Assembly: GCA_910587765.1 (NCBI GenBank)
Contig: CAJUNR010000008.1
Location: forward strand, 1 to 64,000
Source: an uncultured Lachnospiraceae bacterium
GTDB taxonomy: Bacteria > Bacillota > Clostridia > Lachnospirales > Lachnospiraceae
DNA: 64,000 bases
Direction of reading: 5' to 3'
Position numbers and translations under genes: made by a program. Below the pieces are notes generated by a model that was not told the origin of the DNA, made no database searches, and saw nothing but the letters and a program-made list of their open reading frames with translations. Each line of letters begins with the position of its first letter. The first letter of the stretch is position 1. Positions 34,679 to 42,354 of the stretch are shown in pieces.

Positions 34679-35425
34679 ATGGAAGGAAAAACCGAACGCC
34701 CAAAGCTTCTCGTTTCGATCGTGGAACGGCGGCGGGGAAAGGATATGATCCGGCTTTATAACCGGGAAGGAGTCAATTTTCATTACCAGACCGTGGGACG
34801 CGGCACCGCCACCTCGGAGATCATGGATATCCTGGGCCTGGAGTCCCGGGACAAGGATATCATCATCAGCCTGGCCGCCGCCTCTTTAATCGATCAGCTC
34901 ACCTACCGGATGAGCAACGAACTCAGGGGAAGCGTGGATACCAAGGGAATCTTTTTCGACCTGCCGCTGACCGGCATGAGCAACATGATCGCCGCCTCTT
35001 TCAGCATCCCGCTTAACAGCGGCCGGAAAGAGCCCGCCCCCCGAATCACTGACGCCCTGCTGGAGAAAGCGTTCGCGCCCCGGCAGGAAGATACAGGAAA
35101 GGAAAAAACACCGATGTCCTCTGAAAACAGACACACCCTGATTCTCATCAGCGTCAACCAGGGTTATACGGAAAATGTATTGGATACCGCCAGAAGTCTG
35201 GGCGCGCGGGGAGGCACGATCCTCCGGGCCAGGTGGAGCGGCGCGAAAGCGCTGGAAACTTACCACGGCATCTCGCTCCAGACCGAGAAGGAGATTGTCA
35301 TCATCATCGTCCCCAATGATCTGCGCAACCGGATCATGGATGCGGTCAACGAAAAACACGGTCTGAAAACCGAAGCGCAGGCGATCGTCTGCAGCATGAA
35401 GGTCGATCATTTCGCACCGATCTGA
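34679..35425 (+). CDS. Tandem PII-like (P-II family) protein
   Basis: 248 residues made of two PII-like domains: about 8-115 (KLLVSIVERRRGKDMIRLYNREGVNFHYQTVGRGTA) and about 150-246 (LILISVNQGYTENVLDTARSLGARGGTILRARW). The linker is Pro/Lys-rich (about 118-145). The VGRGTAT and GARGGTI strands resemble the nucleotide-binding T/B-loop region of GlnB/GlnK. It follows the DUF1538 gene and probably sits on the cytoplasmic face of that membrane protein. Trimeric PII with two domains per chain would form a pseudo-hexamer (inference). Confidence 0.82.
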   Translation: MEGKTERPKLLVSIVERRRGKDMIRLYNREGVNFHYQTVGRGTATSEIMDILGLESRDKDIIISLAAASLIDQLTYRMSNELRGSVDTKGIFFDLPLTGMSNMIAASFSIPLNSGRKEPAPRITDALLEKAFAPRQEDTGKEKTPMSSENRHTLILISVNQGYTENVLDTARSLGARGGTILRARWSGAKALETYHGISLQTEKEIVIIIVPNDLRNRIMDAVNEKHGLKTEAQAIVCSMKVDHFAPI

Positions 35426-35521
35426 TCTTTTTAAGGCGGATCTTTTTTAAGAAAATTTATGTTTTATTTTGTCGGCGCATAGGGTATAATGGAAAAACCA
35501 GAAGGTTTGGCGAGGTATTCT

Positions 35522-36292
35522 ATGGAACTTACATTTGGAGAACAGATTAAGATCTTACTGAACAGAAATCATATGACCATACAGGATCTGGCGGACCGCT
35601 ACGAGGCGGCGACCGGAAATAAGATGTCCCGTCAGAACCTGACCCAGCGGCTCAAACGCGACAATTTCCCGGAACAGGACATGCATGTATTTGCCGCGCT
35701 TCTTGGCCACCGCGTGTCTATCCGGCTCGAACCCACCGTGACCGTGACCCGTTCTGAATTTAACCGCTATCCGGCGCCCGTACCGGCCGGCGCGGAAGCG
35801 GCCGTATCCGCGGAGGCGGAAGAGGAACCGGTTCTGCAGCCGATCCTCCTCTCCCCCCTTCCTGATCAGACGGACACCGGAGAGACGGAGCCTGCGGCTT
35901 CCACAGAACGGCTGCCGGAAATCGACGCCGGCACGGAACCCGTCTCTGTCTCCTCACTGTCGGAATTGACGCTGAACGCCGCTGAAACTCCGGAGCCGAT
36001 ACGGGATGCCGCAGGCTCTGAAGAATCCCCCGGCCCGTATCCGGACGGACTGTCGATCGAGATTCCGGAGGCGTTCCGGAAACAGAAGCCCCGTGCCGAT
36101 ATTAACCCGCTGACCGGCCAGGAGTATCTGACCAACACCGTGCGCAGGCATCCCGACGATCCCGATTATATCCAGGTATACGACCGGATGACCCACTCCT
36201 GGTCCGATGTCGAGGAGTCCTTTTTCTGGGATTTCCAGCAGAAAAAGAAACAGATGCTGGGCAAGGATTATCAGGAGCCGATGCTGATCTAG
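35522..36292 (+). CDS. HTH-domain protein with acidic proline-rich linker
   Basis: 256 residues from the ATG at 35522, GAGG upstream and TATAAT at about 35485. Residues 1-70 form a helix-turn-helix (FGEQIKILLNRNHMTIQDLADRYE, MSRQNLTQRLKRDNF). Residues 80-190 are a low-complexity linker rich in Glu, Pro, Ala and Ser. A conserved-looking C-terminus (RADINPLTGQEYLTNTVRRHPD, SFFWDFQQKKKQMLGKDYQ) ends the protein. No family with known function is recognised. Its 3' end overlaps the convergent spore protein gene by 4 bases. Confidence 0.75.
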   Translation: MELTFGEQIKILLNRNHMTIQDLADRYEAATGNKMSRQNLTQRLKRDNFPEQDMHVFAALLGHRVSIRLEPTVTVTRSEFNRYPAPVPAGAEAAVSAEAEEEPVLQPILLSPLPDQTDTGETEPAASTERLPEIDAGTEPVSVSSLSELTLNAAETPEPIRDAAGSEESPGPYPDGLSIEIPEAFRKQKPRADINPLTGQEYLTNTVRRHPDDPDYIQVYDRMTHSWSDVEESFFWDFQQKKKQMLGKDYQEPMLI

Positions 36293-36486
36293 CCGGCGGC
36301 CTCTTTTTCCATGGCCTTTCTCCGCCTGCTGATCATCCCGCCGATCCGGCCGGTTTCCCGGGAAGAGAGCGCTTTCCAGCCGCCTTCCCGCACCTTATCC
36401 AGCAGGCCCAGTTCTTCCGCGATCTCGTATTTCAGCCGGTCGTGCGGTTCCAGTTTCTCAAAATCAAGGTTTTTATTTTCTTCCAT
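36289..36486 (-). CDS. Small acid-soluble spore protein, alpha/beta type
   Basis: 65 residues, LKYEIAEELGLLDKVREGGW followed by LSSRETGRIGGMISRRRKAME. The E-GRIGG motif (the germination-protease/DNA-binding region of SASPs) and the size match the clostridial alpha/beta SASP branch that coats and protects spore DNA. AAAGGAG lies 9 bases before the ATG. Expression is expected in the forespore. It shows that the host is a spore former or comes from a spore-forming line. Confidence 0.82.
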   Translation of the reverse strand: MEENKNLDFEKLEPHDRLKYEIAEELGLLDKVREGGWKALSSRETGRIGGMISRRRKAMEKEAAG

Positions 36487-36623
36487 CGTCTTATACTCCT
36501 TTGCTTTTACATGGAGTATAACCAGGTACGTTACGCCTTATACCTTTCGATGTACTTTTCCGCCCGGCGCGGGCCGCTCCCCCTTCCGGACCCATGGAAG
36601 GGCGCCGGTCCTTAGACGCGCCC

Positions 36624-37307
36624 TCACCGCATGTCCAGCAGCCGGCACTCCTCTCCCTTTTCCACCGGAACGGCGTAGATGCCGGAGGCGTCCGAAACGG
36701 AACGGTAGACCCGAATCAGGGAAGCGCCCGTGCGGACTTCTTTCAGCCTCGCCTGCGGCAGATCCGCGAAATATTCATTGATTCCCCGTTTTTCCGTCAG
36801 CACAAACGGAAGCGGATTTTTCATGCCGCTCAGGATGTAAGTCCGGCCTGTGAGCTCTTCTCTGGTAAATCCTTTGAAGGCAAGCAGGCGCCTGCCGTCT
36901 TCCTGCCGGCCTTTCAGGAACGTCAGCCCCACAGGGCGGACCCGCTCCGCCAGCACTTCCGCGGGAAAGCCGCCCGGCTGCTCCGCCAGTCTGCCGGTGA
37001 ACAGCCCGCAGCACCCGCGCCGATAACGTTCCGGCCTCCCGTACAGGCGGATCTCGGCCACCGGATACGCCGGATCCAGGCTGCCTCTTCTGATCACGAC
37101 TTCTTTTTTATGATATCCCGCACTCTCCACCGTCAGGCAGAATCGTTCTTCTCCCGATTCCAAAAATACATACATTCCTTCTTTTTTCTTGGGAATCGAG
37201 TGCAGGACGCGCCCGCCGGACGTGAACAGAAACCGGCCGTCGCGCACCGGCTCTCCTGTAAAATCATCCACCATGCGCAGCACAAACGCAATCCGTATCT
37301 TCGACAT
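36624..37307 (-). CDS. eCIS-associated hypothetical protein with N-terminal beta-sandwich
   Basis: 227 residues. The first 95 residues look like a carboxypeptidase-regulatory or Ig-like sandwich (MVDDFTGEPVRDGRFLFTSGG, FCLTVESAGYHKKEVVIRRG). The remainder is unassigned. It is the last gene of the injection-system operon, 14 bases after the Pvc16-like gene. Similar proteins downstream of DUF4255 genes occur in eCIS loci. A structural adaptor or surface role is possible. No catalytic motif is seen. Confidence 0.6.
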   Translation of the reverse strand: MSKIRIAFVLRMVDDFTGEPVRDGRFLFTSGGRVLHSIPKKKEGMYVFLESGEERFCLTVESAGYHKKEVVIRRGSLDPAYPVAEIRLYGRPERYRRGCCGLFTGRLAEQPGGFPAEVLAERVRPVGLTFLKGRQEDGRRLLAFKGFTREELTGRTYILSGMKNPLPFVLTEKRGINEYFADLPQARLKEVRTGASLIRVYRSVSDASGIYAVPVEKGEECRLLDMR

Positions 37308-37321
37308 TCTGACCTCCTCCG

Positions 37322-37888
37322 CTAACGCCCGATCTGCTCCGCGGTAAAATCCGCATCCACCACACGCTTAAATTCCCGGGTCCGCCTCGAGGACAGGATC
37401 ACAGGCGCTGCCTGAAAATAGACCCCGAGCTGATAGGGAACGGAAAGAACCGACCAGATTCTGGTCTTTTCCTCAAAGCTCAGCATCTGCAGTGTCATGG
37501 ACGGAGCCGTCTCGCCCTTCGCGGCCGCCCCCTGCAGCGCCGCGCGGTCCATCAGCGCCTGTGACACGCGTCCGAGGATCCGCTGTTCATTTTCCGGCGT
37601 GGACATCATCTGAGACCGGCTGTTGATATAAACCGCATAGTACAGGGTCAGAAGCCTGGGCGGATACTGCGCCCGGCTGCCGGTGAGACGAATCATGTCT
37701 ACCTGCTGATACTCCCTTAATTCCTGTATGTCATACAAATATAAGCCCATCTGAAAATCTGCATTTTTGTCCGTCGGCGCCGCCAGTGCGATGGATTCCG
37801 GAGACGGGATCAGTTCCGGACAGAGTTCTTCCCTTAAAAGCTTCAGCACCTCGTTACTCACATCCGATATAATTGTAAAATCTGCCAT
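37322..37888 (-). CDS. DUF4255 tail-terminator protein (Pvc16/Afp16-like)
   Basis: 188 residues of the DUF4255 family: ISDVSNEVLKLLREELCPEL, then FQMGLYLYDIQELREYQ and LLTLYYAVYINSRSQ. In Afp and PVC particles the corresponding protein (Afp16/Pvc16) caps the tube and sheath and sets length. It lies 9 bases downstream of the AAA+ gene, the normal order Pvc15-Pvc16. One of the diagnostic genes for calling this locus an eCIS. Confidence 0.9.
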   Translation of the reverse strand: MADFTIISDVSNEVLKLLREELCPELIPSPESIALAAPTDKNADFQMGLYLYDIQELREYQQVDMIRLTGSRAQYPPRLLTLYYAVYINSRSQMMSTPENEQRILGRVSQALMDRAALQGAAAKGETAPSMTLQMLSFEEKTRIWSVLSVPYQLGVYFQAAPVILSSRRTREFKRVVDADFTAEQIGR

Positions 37889-37897
37889 CGTATCACC

Positions 37898-39739
37898 TCA
37901 TCCGCCGGTTTTGAAGCCGTTCTGTGCAAACAGTTCTCCCGGAAACGTCTTTCCCTGCCTGCTGTATTCGTTCTCAATCCCGCTCAGAATATGGCGCATC
38001 TGCACCCCGCACCCCTCCGAGCGCGCCAGCAGCGCCCCGTGCCAGGCGGCGCTGCGGATGGAAGCGCCGGACAGTTCGAAGCTCTCGGCCAGCACGGACG
38101 CGTCCACTTCCGGGGATACCGGCGTATCCGCCGGAAAAATCTCCTCCCACAGCTCCCGGCGAAGCGCCGCGTCCGGCATGGGAAAATGCACCATACAGGA
38201 AATTCTTCTGCGGAACGCATCGTCAAAATTCTGCAGCAGGTTGGTCGCCAGAATGGAGACCCCCGCATACTGTTCCATCCGCTGCAGTAAATAGGCAGTC
38301 TCTCCGTTGGAATACCGGTCCTGAGCATCCGACACTTCGCTCCGTCTTGCAAAAACCGCGTCCGCCTCATCAAAAAACAGAATGCAGTCCAGTCCTTCCG
38401 CCTCGTCAAAGATCCGTCCGATGTTTTTCTGCGTCTCACCGATGTATTTGCTCGTCAACTGCGAGAGGTCCACCCGGTACAGCGGTTTTTTCAGTTCATG
38501 AGCCAGCGCCTGCGCCGCCATCGTCTTGCCGGTGCCGGGCGCCCCATAGAACAGGACGGAGAATCCGTTTCCGTAGGAGAATTTTTCCCCGAATCCCCAC
38601 TGTTCCAGCACTTCCTCCCGGACCGCAGCCATCCTGCAGATCCGGATCAGCCTCTCATATTGAAACGCCGGAAGCTTCAGTTCCTCAAGGGTACGATCCG
38701 CCGGGAGCGGACAAAGCACCTCGGAAGCCCTCTCCCGGCAGGCATTCTCCGGATGAAAACAGTCGCAGAGCAGCTCTGCCCGCACCCGCTCCAGACGCCG
38801 CAGACAGACGCCCGCCGGCTCCCGCTCCCGCACCAGCCGCTCCGGAGAAAAGCCCGCCGGCAGAAGCTTTGTCGCCTCTCCCAGCACCTCCCGCGCCATC
38901 CGAAACCGGCATTCCGGTTCCGGTTCCGACAGTTTCTGGTCAAAAATCAGCGTATCCGCATCAAGGTCCAGATCCGATTCCGGCGTGCAGCCATCCTCCA
39001 GCACCGCCGCACAGAACCGAAAACAGCCGCTGACTCTGCGAAGCAGTCTCCGGCCGGCCGTCTCGTCCGCGCATACGCAGACTGCCGCCGCGTACAGCCG
39101 CGCGCAGAGCATACAGTCCTCCAACTCCTCTTTTGTCCCCGCCAGGACCGCTCCTTCCAGAATCAGAACCGCCAGTCCCTCCGCACGGAACAATTGTTCG
39201 ATATAAGTTTTCCGGCCGCTCCCTTTCTTTCCCCGGACACACAGAACGGCCGCTCCTTCCTCCTGTTCCGCATACGCGAGAAATTTTCTGCCCGTCCGCA
39301 GCAGTTCTACCGATCCCCGGAAGCGCCGCTCCCGCGGAAAACGGAGCTCCGCTCCCTCCGGAAGCGCCGGCGGACGGCCGTCAAGCCAGGCGGACACGAC
39401 CGGAGAGAGCCTGACCCGGCCTCCTTGCAGGACAGTCCAGTAAGGAAGCGGAGCCACCCCCAGTTCCTCCAGAAAAAGCCGCAGCTCCTCTTCGCTCCCT
39501 CCGCCCGGCCCCTCCAGGCTCCACAGAAGACACAAAAGTATCTTCTCCTCCGGGGCAGGTGAGAGCGCAGACAGCGCCTCCGGCCACGGGTGGACCGCAC
39601 CCGTCCGCTCCAGTTCCGCGGACAGTTCTTCCAGCCGGCGGCTCAGAGAGCGAAGGCGCTCTTTTCTGTCCCCGGCATCCTGCAGGCAACGGGCGCCGGC
39701 CTCCCGGATCTGAAGGCCGACCGGATCCGCGCCCTTCAT
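37898..39739 (-). CDS. AAA+ ATPase of the contractile injection system (Pvc15-like)
   Basis: 613 residues. The C-terminal AAA+ module is complete: Walker A GAPGTGKT (399-406), Walker B ILFFDEAD (about 453-460), sensor LATNLLQNFD, arginine finger region RRR (about 510-512). The N-terminal part holds a degenerate P-loop (GKKGSGRKT, about 165). Pvc15/Afp15 ATPases are needed for payload loading or particle assembly. The start overlaps the upstream stop as ATGA. A second paralog lies 2.6 kb upstream in the operon, which is unusual. Confidence 0.92.
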   Translation of the reverse strand: MKGADPVGLQIREAGARCLQDAGDRKERLRSLSRRLEELSAELERTGAVHPWPEALSALSPAPEEKILLCLLWSLEGPGGGSEEELRLFLEELGVAPLPYWTVLQGGRVRLSPVVSAWLDGRPPALPEGAELRFPRERRFRGSVELLRTGRKFLAYAEQEEGAAVLCVRGKKGSGRKTYIEQLFRAEGLAVLILEGAVLAGTKEELEDCMLCARLYAAAVCVCADETAGRRLLRRVSGCFRFCAAVLEDGCTPESDLDLDADTLIFDQKLSEPEPECRFRMAREVLGEATKLLPAGFSPERLVREREPAGVCLRRLERVRAELLCDCFHPENACRERASEVLCPLPADRTLEELKLPAFQYERLIRICRMAAVREEVLEQWGFGEKFSYGNGFSVLFYGAPGTGKTMAAQALAHELKKPLYRVDLSQLTSKYIGETQKNIGRIFDEAEGLDCILFFDEADAVFARRSEVSDAQDRYSNGETAYLLQRMEQYAGVSILATNLLQNFDDAFRRRISCMVHFPMPDAALRRELWEEIFPADTPVSPEVDASVLAESFELSGASIRSAAWHGALLARSEGCGVQMRHILSGIENEYSRQGKTFPGELFAQNGFKTGG

Positions 39740-40272
39740 TCTTTCTCTCCCTCTCTCTTTTCAGAGTGCGCCGATTCCGTCAGAACCGACTTCATATGAT
39801 CGTAGCCGATTCCCATCTCCAGCACCGCGCTGGCGGCCACGCCCTCATCCAGAGGGAGCTCTGCGGCTCCCATCACCGAAGCCCGGTACTGCACCATCCG
39901 CTCCCCCGTCTCGACCCGGGAACAGTAGAAATGCCCCACCCGCACCCCCTGATTGATCTCATTGATCAGGCTCAGAAGCTCTGATTCTGAAAGAACTCCG
40001 GCGTCCGCCCTCACCTGCGTGTATAAAGACAGGTATTTGACCGTCGCCGGCTCTTCCAGATCCACCAGATGCGCCGTCGCCAGATGAAGTTTCTCCGCCG
40101 CGTTTTCTTCCGTTAAGTCCGCCTGATCCTCCACCGTGGGCAGGCTGATCAGCAGGCTGACCGCCGCCGCATACGGCCCTTTTTCCAGCACCTCCGCCGG
40201 AATCTCCACACTGTTCAGAAATTCCGCCAGACGCTTCAGTTCCTCTTTTTTCTCTTCCTCTGTGTATGCCAT
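39736..40272 (-). CDS. YbjN-like small acidic protein in the eCIS operon
   Basis: 178 residues, acidic, no signal peptide. The central pattern LLSLINEINQGVRVGHFYCS and the following beta strands resemble YbjN-type folds, which are related to type III secretion chaperones. That assignment is by eye. It lies between the 689-residue candidate payload and the AAA+ ATPase, with ATGA overlap to the latter. A chaperone that delivers cargo to the ATPase would fit, but this is inference. Confidence 0.6.
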   Translation of the reverse strand: MAYTEEEKKEELKRLAEFLNSVEIPAEVLEKGPYAAAVSLLISLPTVEDQADLTEENAAEKLHLATAHLVDLEEPATVKYLSLYTQVRADAGVLSESELLSLINEINQGVRVGHFYCSRVETGERMVQYRASVMGAAELPLDEGVAASAVLEMGIGYDHMKSVLTESAHSEKREGEKE

Positions 40273-40284
40273 CGTCTTCTCCTC

Positions 40285-42354
40285 TTATCCCTGACCGAAC
40301 GCTCCCGCGAGTCCTTTCTGCAGATTTTTGGCGCTATCGCTTCCGATCAGATCCGACATGGAAGCGTCCAGTCCGCCTCTCAGCAGGCTTTTTAACTGCC
40401 GCACATTCTCTCCCTGACGGATCACGTCTTTTGCGTTTGCCTGCTCCAGCCTGGTGTCATCTGCAAAATGCCGGTCATCCCACACTTCGGACGCGCTCAC
40501 TTCCTTCATCCGGTCCATGATCACCAGCGCCATATCGCTTCTGGTCGTATCCTTATTCGCCTCGGTTCCGATCAGCTTCCGCACGCCGTGATAGGCTCCC
40601 GTCACCCCCACTCTGCCCGCATCGTAGCCAAGCGACGCCACGTCGATGACCGTGGATGCGCCGATCAGACCGGCGCCCGCCCCGGCTCCGACTCCGGTCA
40701 TGGCCGCGATCTGTCCGGCGAGAGTAAGGCCGGAACTTACCAGTCCGACCGCGCCTTTGATGATTGCCTCCACCTTCAGTATCACCGATTTGCGCATTCT
40801 CTTGTGCGCCTTTTCCGCTTCCCGGAACTTTTCCATCATTTCCAGCGCCTCCATCTGGCGCAGCTTTGTCTTCTCTTCCTTTGATTTCTTCCCCGGGGCC
40901 AGTTTCTTTTCACGGATCCTCTGTCCGAGCCCGTACAGTGCTTCCCGGTACCTGGAATCATTTCTGGAACGCATATCTTTTCTCTGGACAATCCGGATTT
41001 TGTCCGGATCGTTCTGGGTGGAAAGAGCGACGGTTCTCAGCATTTCCTTCCGTTTGTCGTCCACATCCGCCGCCCGGCTCTGGAACCATTTTCCGTCGAT
41101 CGTATAAGCTTCGGCCGCCTGCTCGTCCTTTGTCTTCTCCTGGCTGTACTTTTCCCTTTTCGCCTGCATCCTCTCATAGATCAGATTACGCTCCCGGCGC
41201 ATCATCTCCACATGGCAGGAGTCGCTTGCCATATCCCAGGTGTCCATGGCCATCTCAAGACCGCCTTTTAAAATCTCCAGCACCGGTCCCAGCAGCGGAA
41301 CCGCCTCGATAAAACCGGACGCGATGCTTGTGGCGTCCCCGAACAACCCCACGATCTGATGCAGGGCGTCTCTTGCCATCTTATGACGCTCCTGCCCGTC
41401 CAGCGTGGGCGCTTCGCTGTTGTTTTCCATCTCTTTCTTCCCGATCTCAACGAAGGTCTGTATCATCTTGATTAGATGCAGGGCGGAATTGACCAGCGTA
41501 CAGGCCATCTTGATCACCGAGACCGCATCTTTTTTTGAAAATTCTCCGGTCTCCTTCTTGCCGTCTTTGACGTCATGTTTGAACGCTTTTTTGCCTTCCA
41601 TTTCTTTCGCGGCTTCCATGCTTCCCCCCAGCTCACCCACTTTCTCATTCAGATCCGCGGCTGTACCGAACATTTCCGACGCGCTCTCAAATTTATCGGA
41701 AAAAGCTTTCAGAAATTCCGCCGGACCGCTGAAGGCCTCCTTGAAGCCGTCCGCGATCTCCCCCGGAATCTCTGATCCTCTGCGCTTGATCTCCTCCCAG
41801 AGCCCGTTAGGCGCCGCCTCCTGTTCCTTATCGGCCTCTGTCTCTTCCGCCCCCTGCGGCCGAAGCGCCCCCACGTCTTCATCCTTCGTACGGGCGATCA
41901 GCGTCTCCAGAGGCGTCTTCCTCGCCTCGGCGATGTTCTTTTTCGCGTCCGTCAGCTTCTGTTCCCTGCGCTCCTCCCTGCTTTGCTCCGCTTCCCGCTC
42001 CGCCTGCTCCACCCGGGCGTGCGCCTCCCTCAGCTTTCCGTTGCAGAGTCCCAGCTTTTCCGCAAAAGCGGCCTTCTCTGCCTCTCCTGCCTGAAGCCCC
42101 ATGCCCTTCTGAACCAGCGTCTCAAAGGCGTCGCTGATCTGCTGAAGCCGCTCCTGATCCCCTGCCGCTTTGCAGGCGTCCGCCTGCAGGCTCATCTGAT
42201 CAAACAAGTTCAGGATCTGTCTCAACTGTATCTCGTCCTCCGTCTCCTGCCGGGGCGCCGGACCTCTGCCCTCCTGCTCCTTTTTCGGAGCTTCCTGCTC
42301 TTTCTTACTGCCAAATCCTTTCCTGAGGCTGTCCAATATTTTTCCCATACTCAT
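40285..42354 (-). CDS. Candidate eCIS payload or scaffold protein (689 aa)
   Basis: 689 residues, highly charged and helical. Residues 1-230 are predicted coiled coil with many Lys/Glu/Gln. Two hydrophobic stretches follow: about 335-375 (IASGFIEAVPLLGPVLEILK) and about 534-575 (GAVGLVSSGLTLAGQIAAMT, then a GVGAGAGAG run). No signal peptide. Paired hydrophobic helices in an otherwise soluble coiled-coil protein recall pore-forming payloads, but no known toxin motif is seen. It sits between the two AAA+ ATPase genes, where payload genes are commonly found. A structural linker is the main alternative. Confidence 0.55.
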   Translation of the reverse strand: MSMGKILDSLRKGFGSKKEQEAPKKEQEGRGPAPRQETEDEIQLRQILNLFDQMSLQADACKAAGDQERLQQISDAFETLVQKGMGLQAGEAEKAAFAEKLGLCNGKLREAHARVEQAEREAEQSREERREQKLTDAKKNIAEARKTPLETLIARTKDEDVGALRPQGAEETEADKEQEAAPNGLWEEIKRRGSEIPGEIADGFKEAFSGPAEFLKAFSDKFESASEMFGTAADLNEKVGELGGSMEAAKEMEGKKAFKHDVKDGKKETGEFSKKDAVSVIKMACTLVNSALHLIKMIQTFVEIGKKEMENNSEAPTLDGQERHKMARDALHQIVGLFGDATSIASGFIEAVPLLGPVLEILKGGLEMAMDTWDMASDSCHVEMMRRERNLIYERMQAKREKYSQEKTKDEQAAEAYTIDGKWFQSRAADVDDKRKEMLRTVALSTQNDPDKIRIVQRKDMRSRNDSRYREALYGLGQRIREKKLAPGKKSKEEKTKLRQMEALEMMEKFREAEKAHKRMRKSVILKVEAIIKGAVGLVSSGLTLAGQIAAMTGVGAGAGAGLIGASTVIDVASLGYDAGRVGVTGAYHGVRKLIGTEANKDTTRSDMALVIMDRMKEVSASEVWDDRHFADDTRLEQANAKDVIRQGENVRQLKSLLRGGLDASMSDLIGSDSAKNLQKGLAGAFGQG

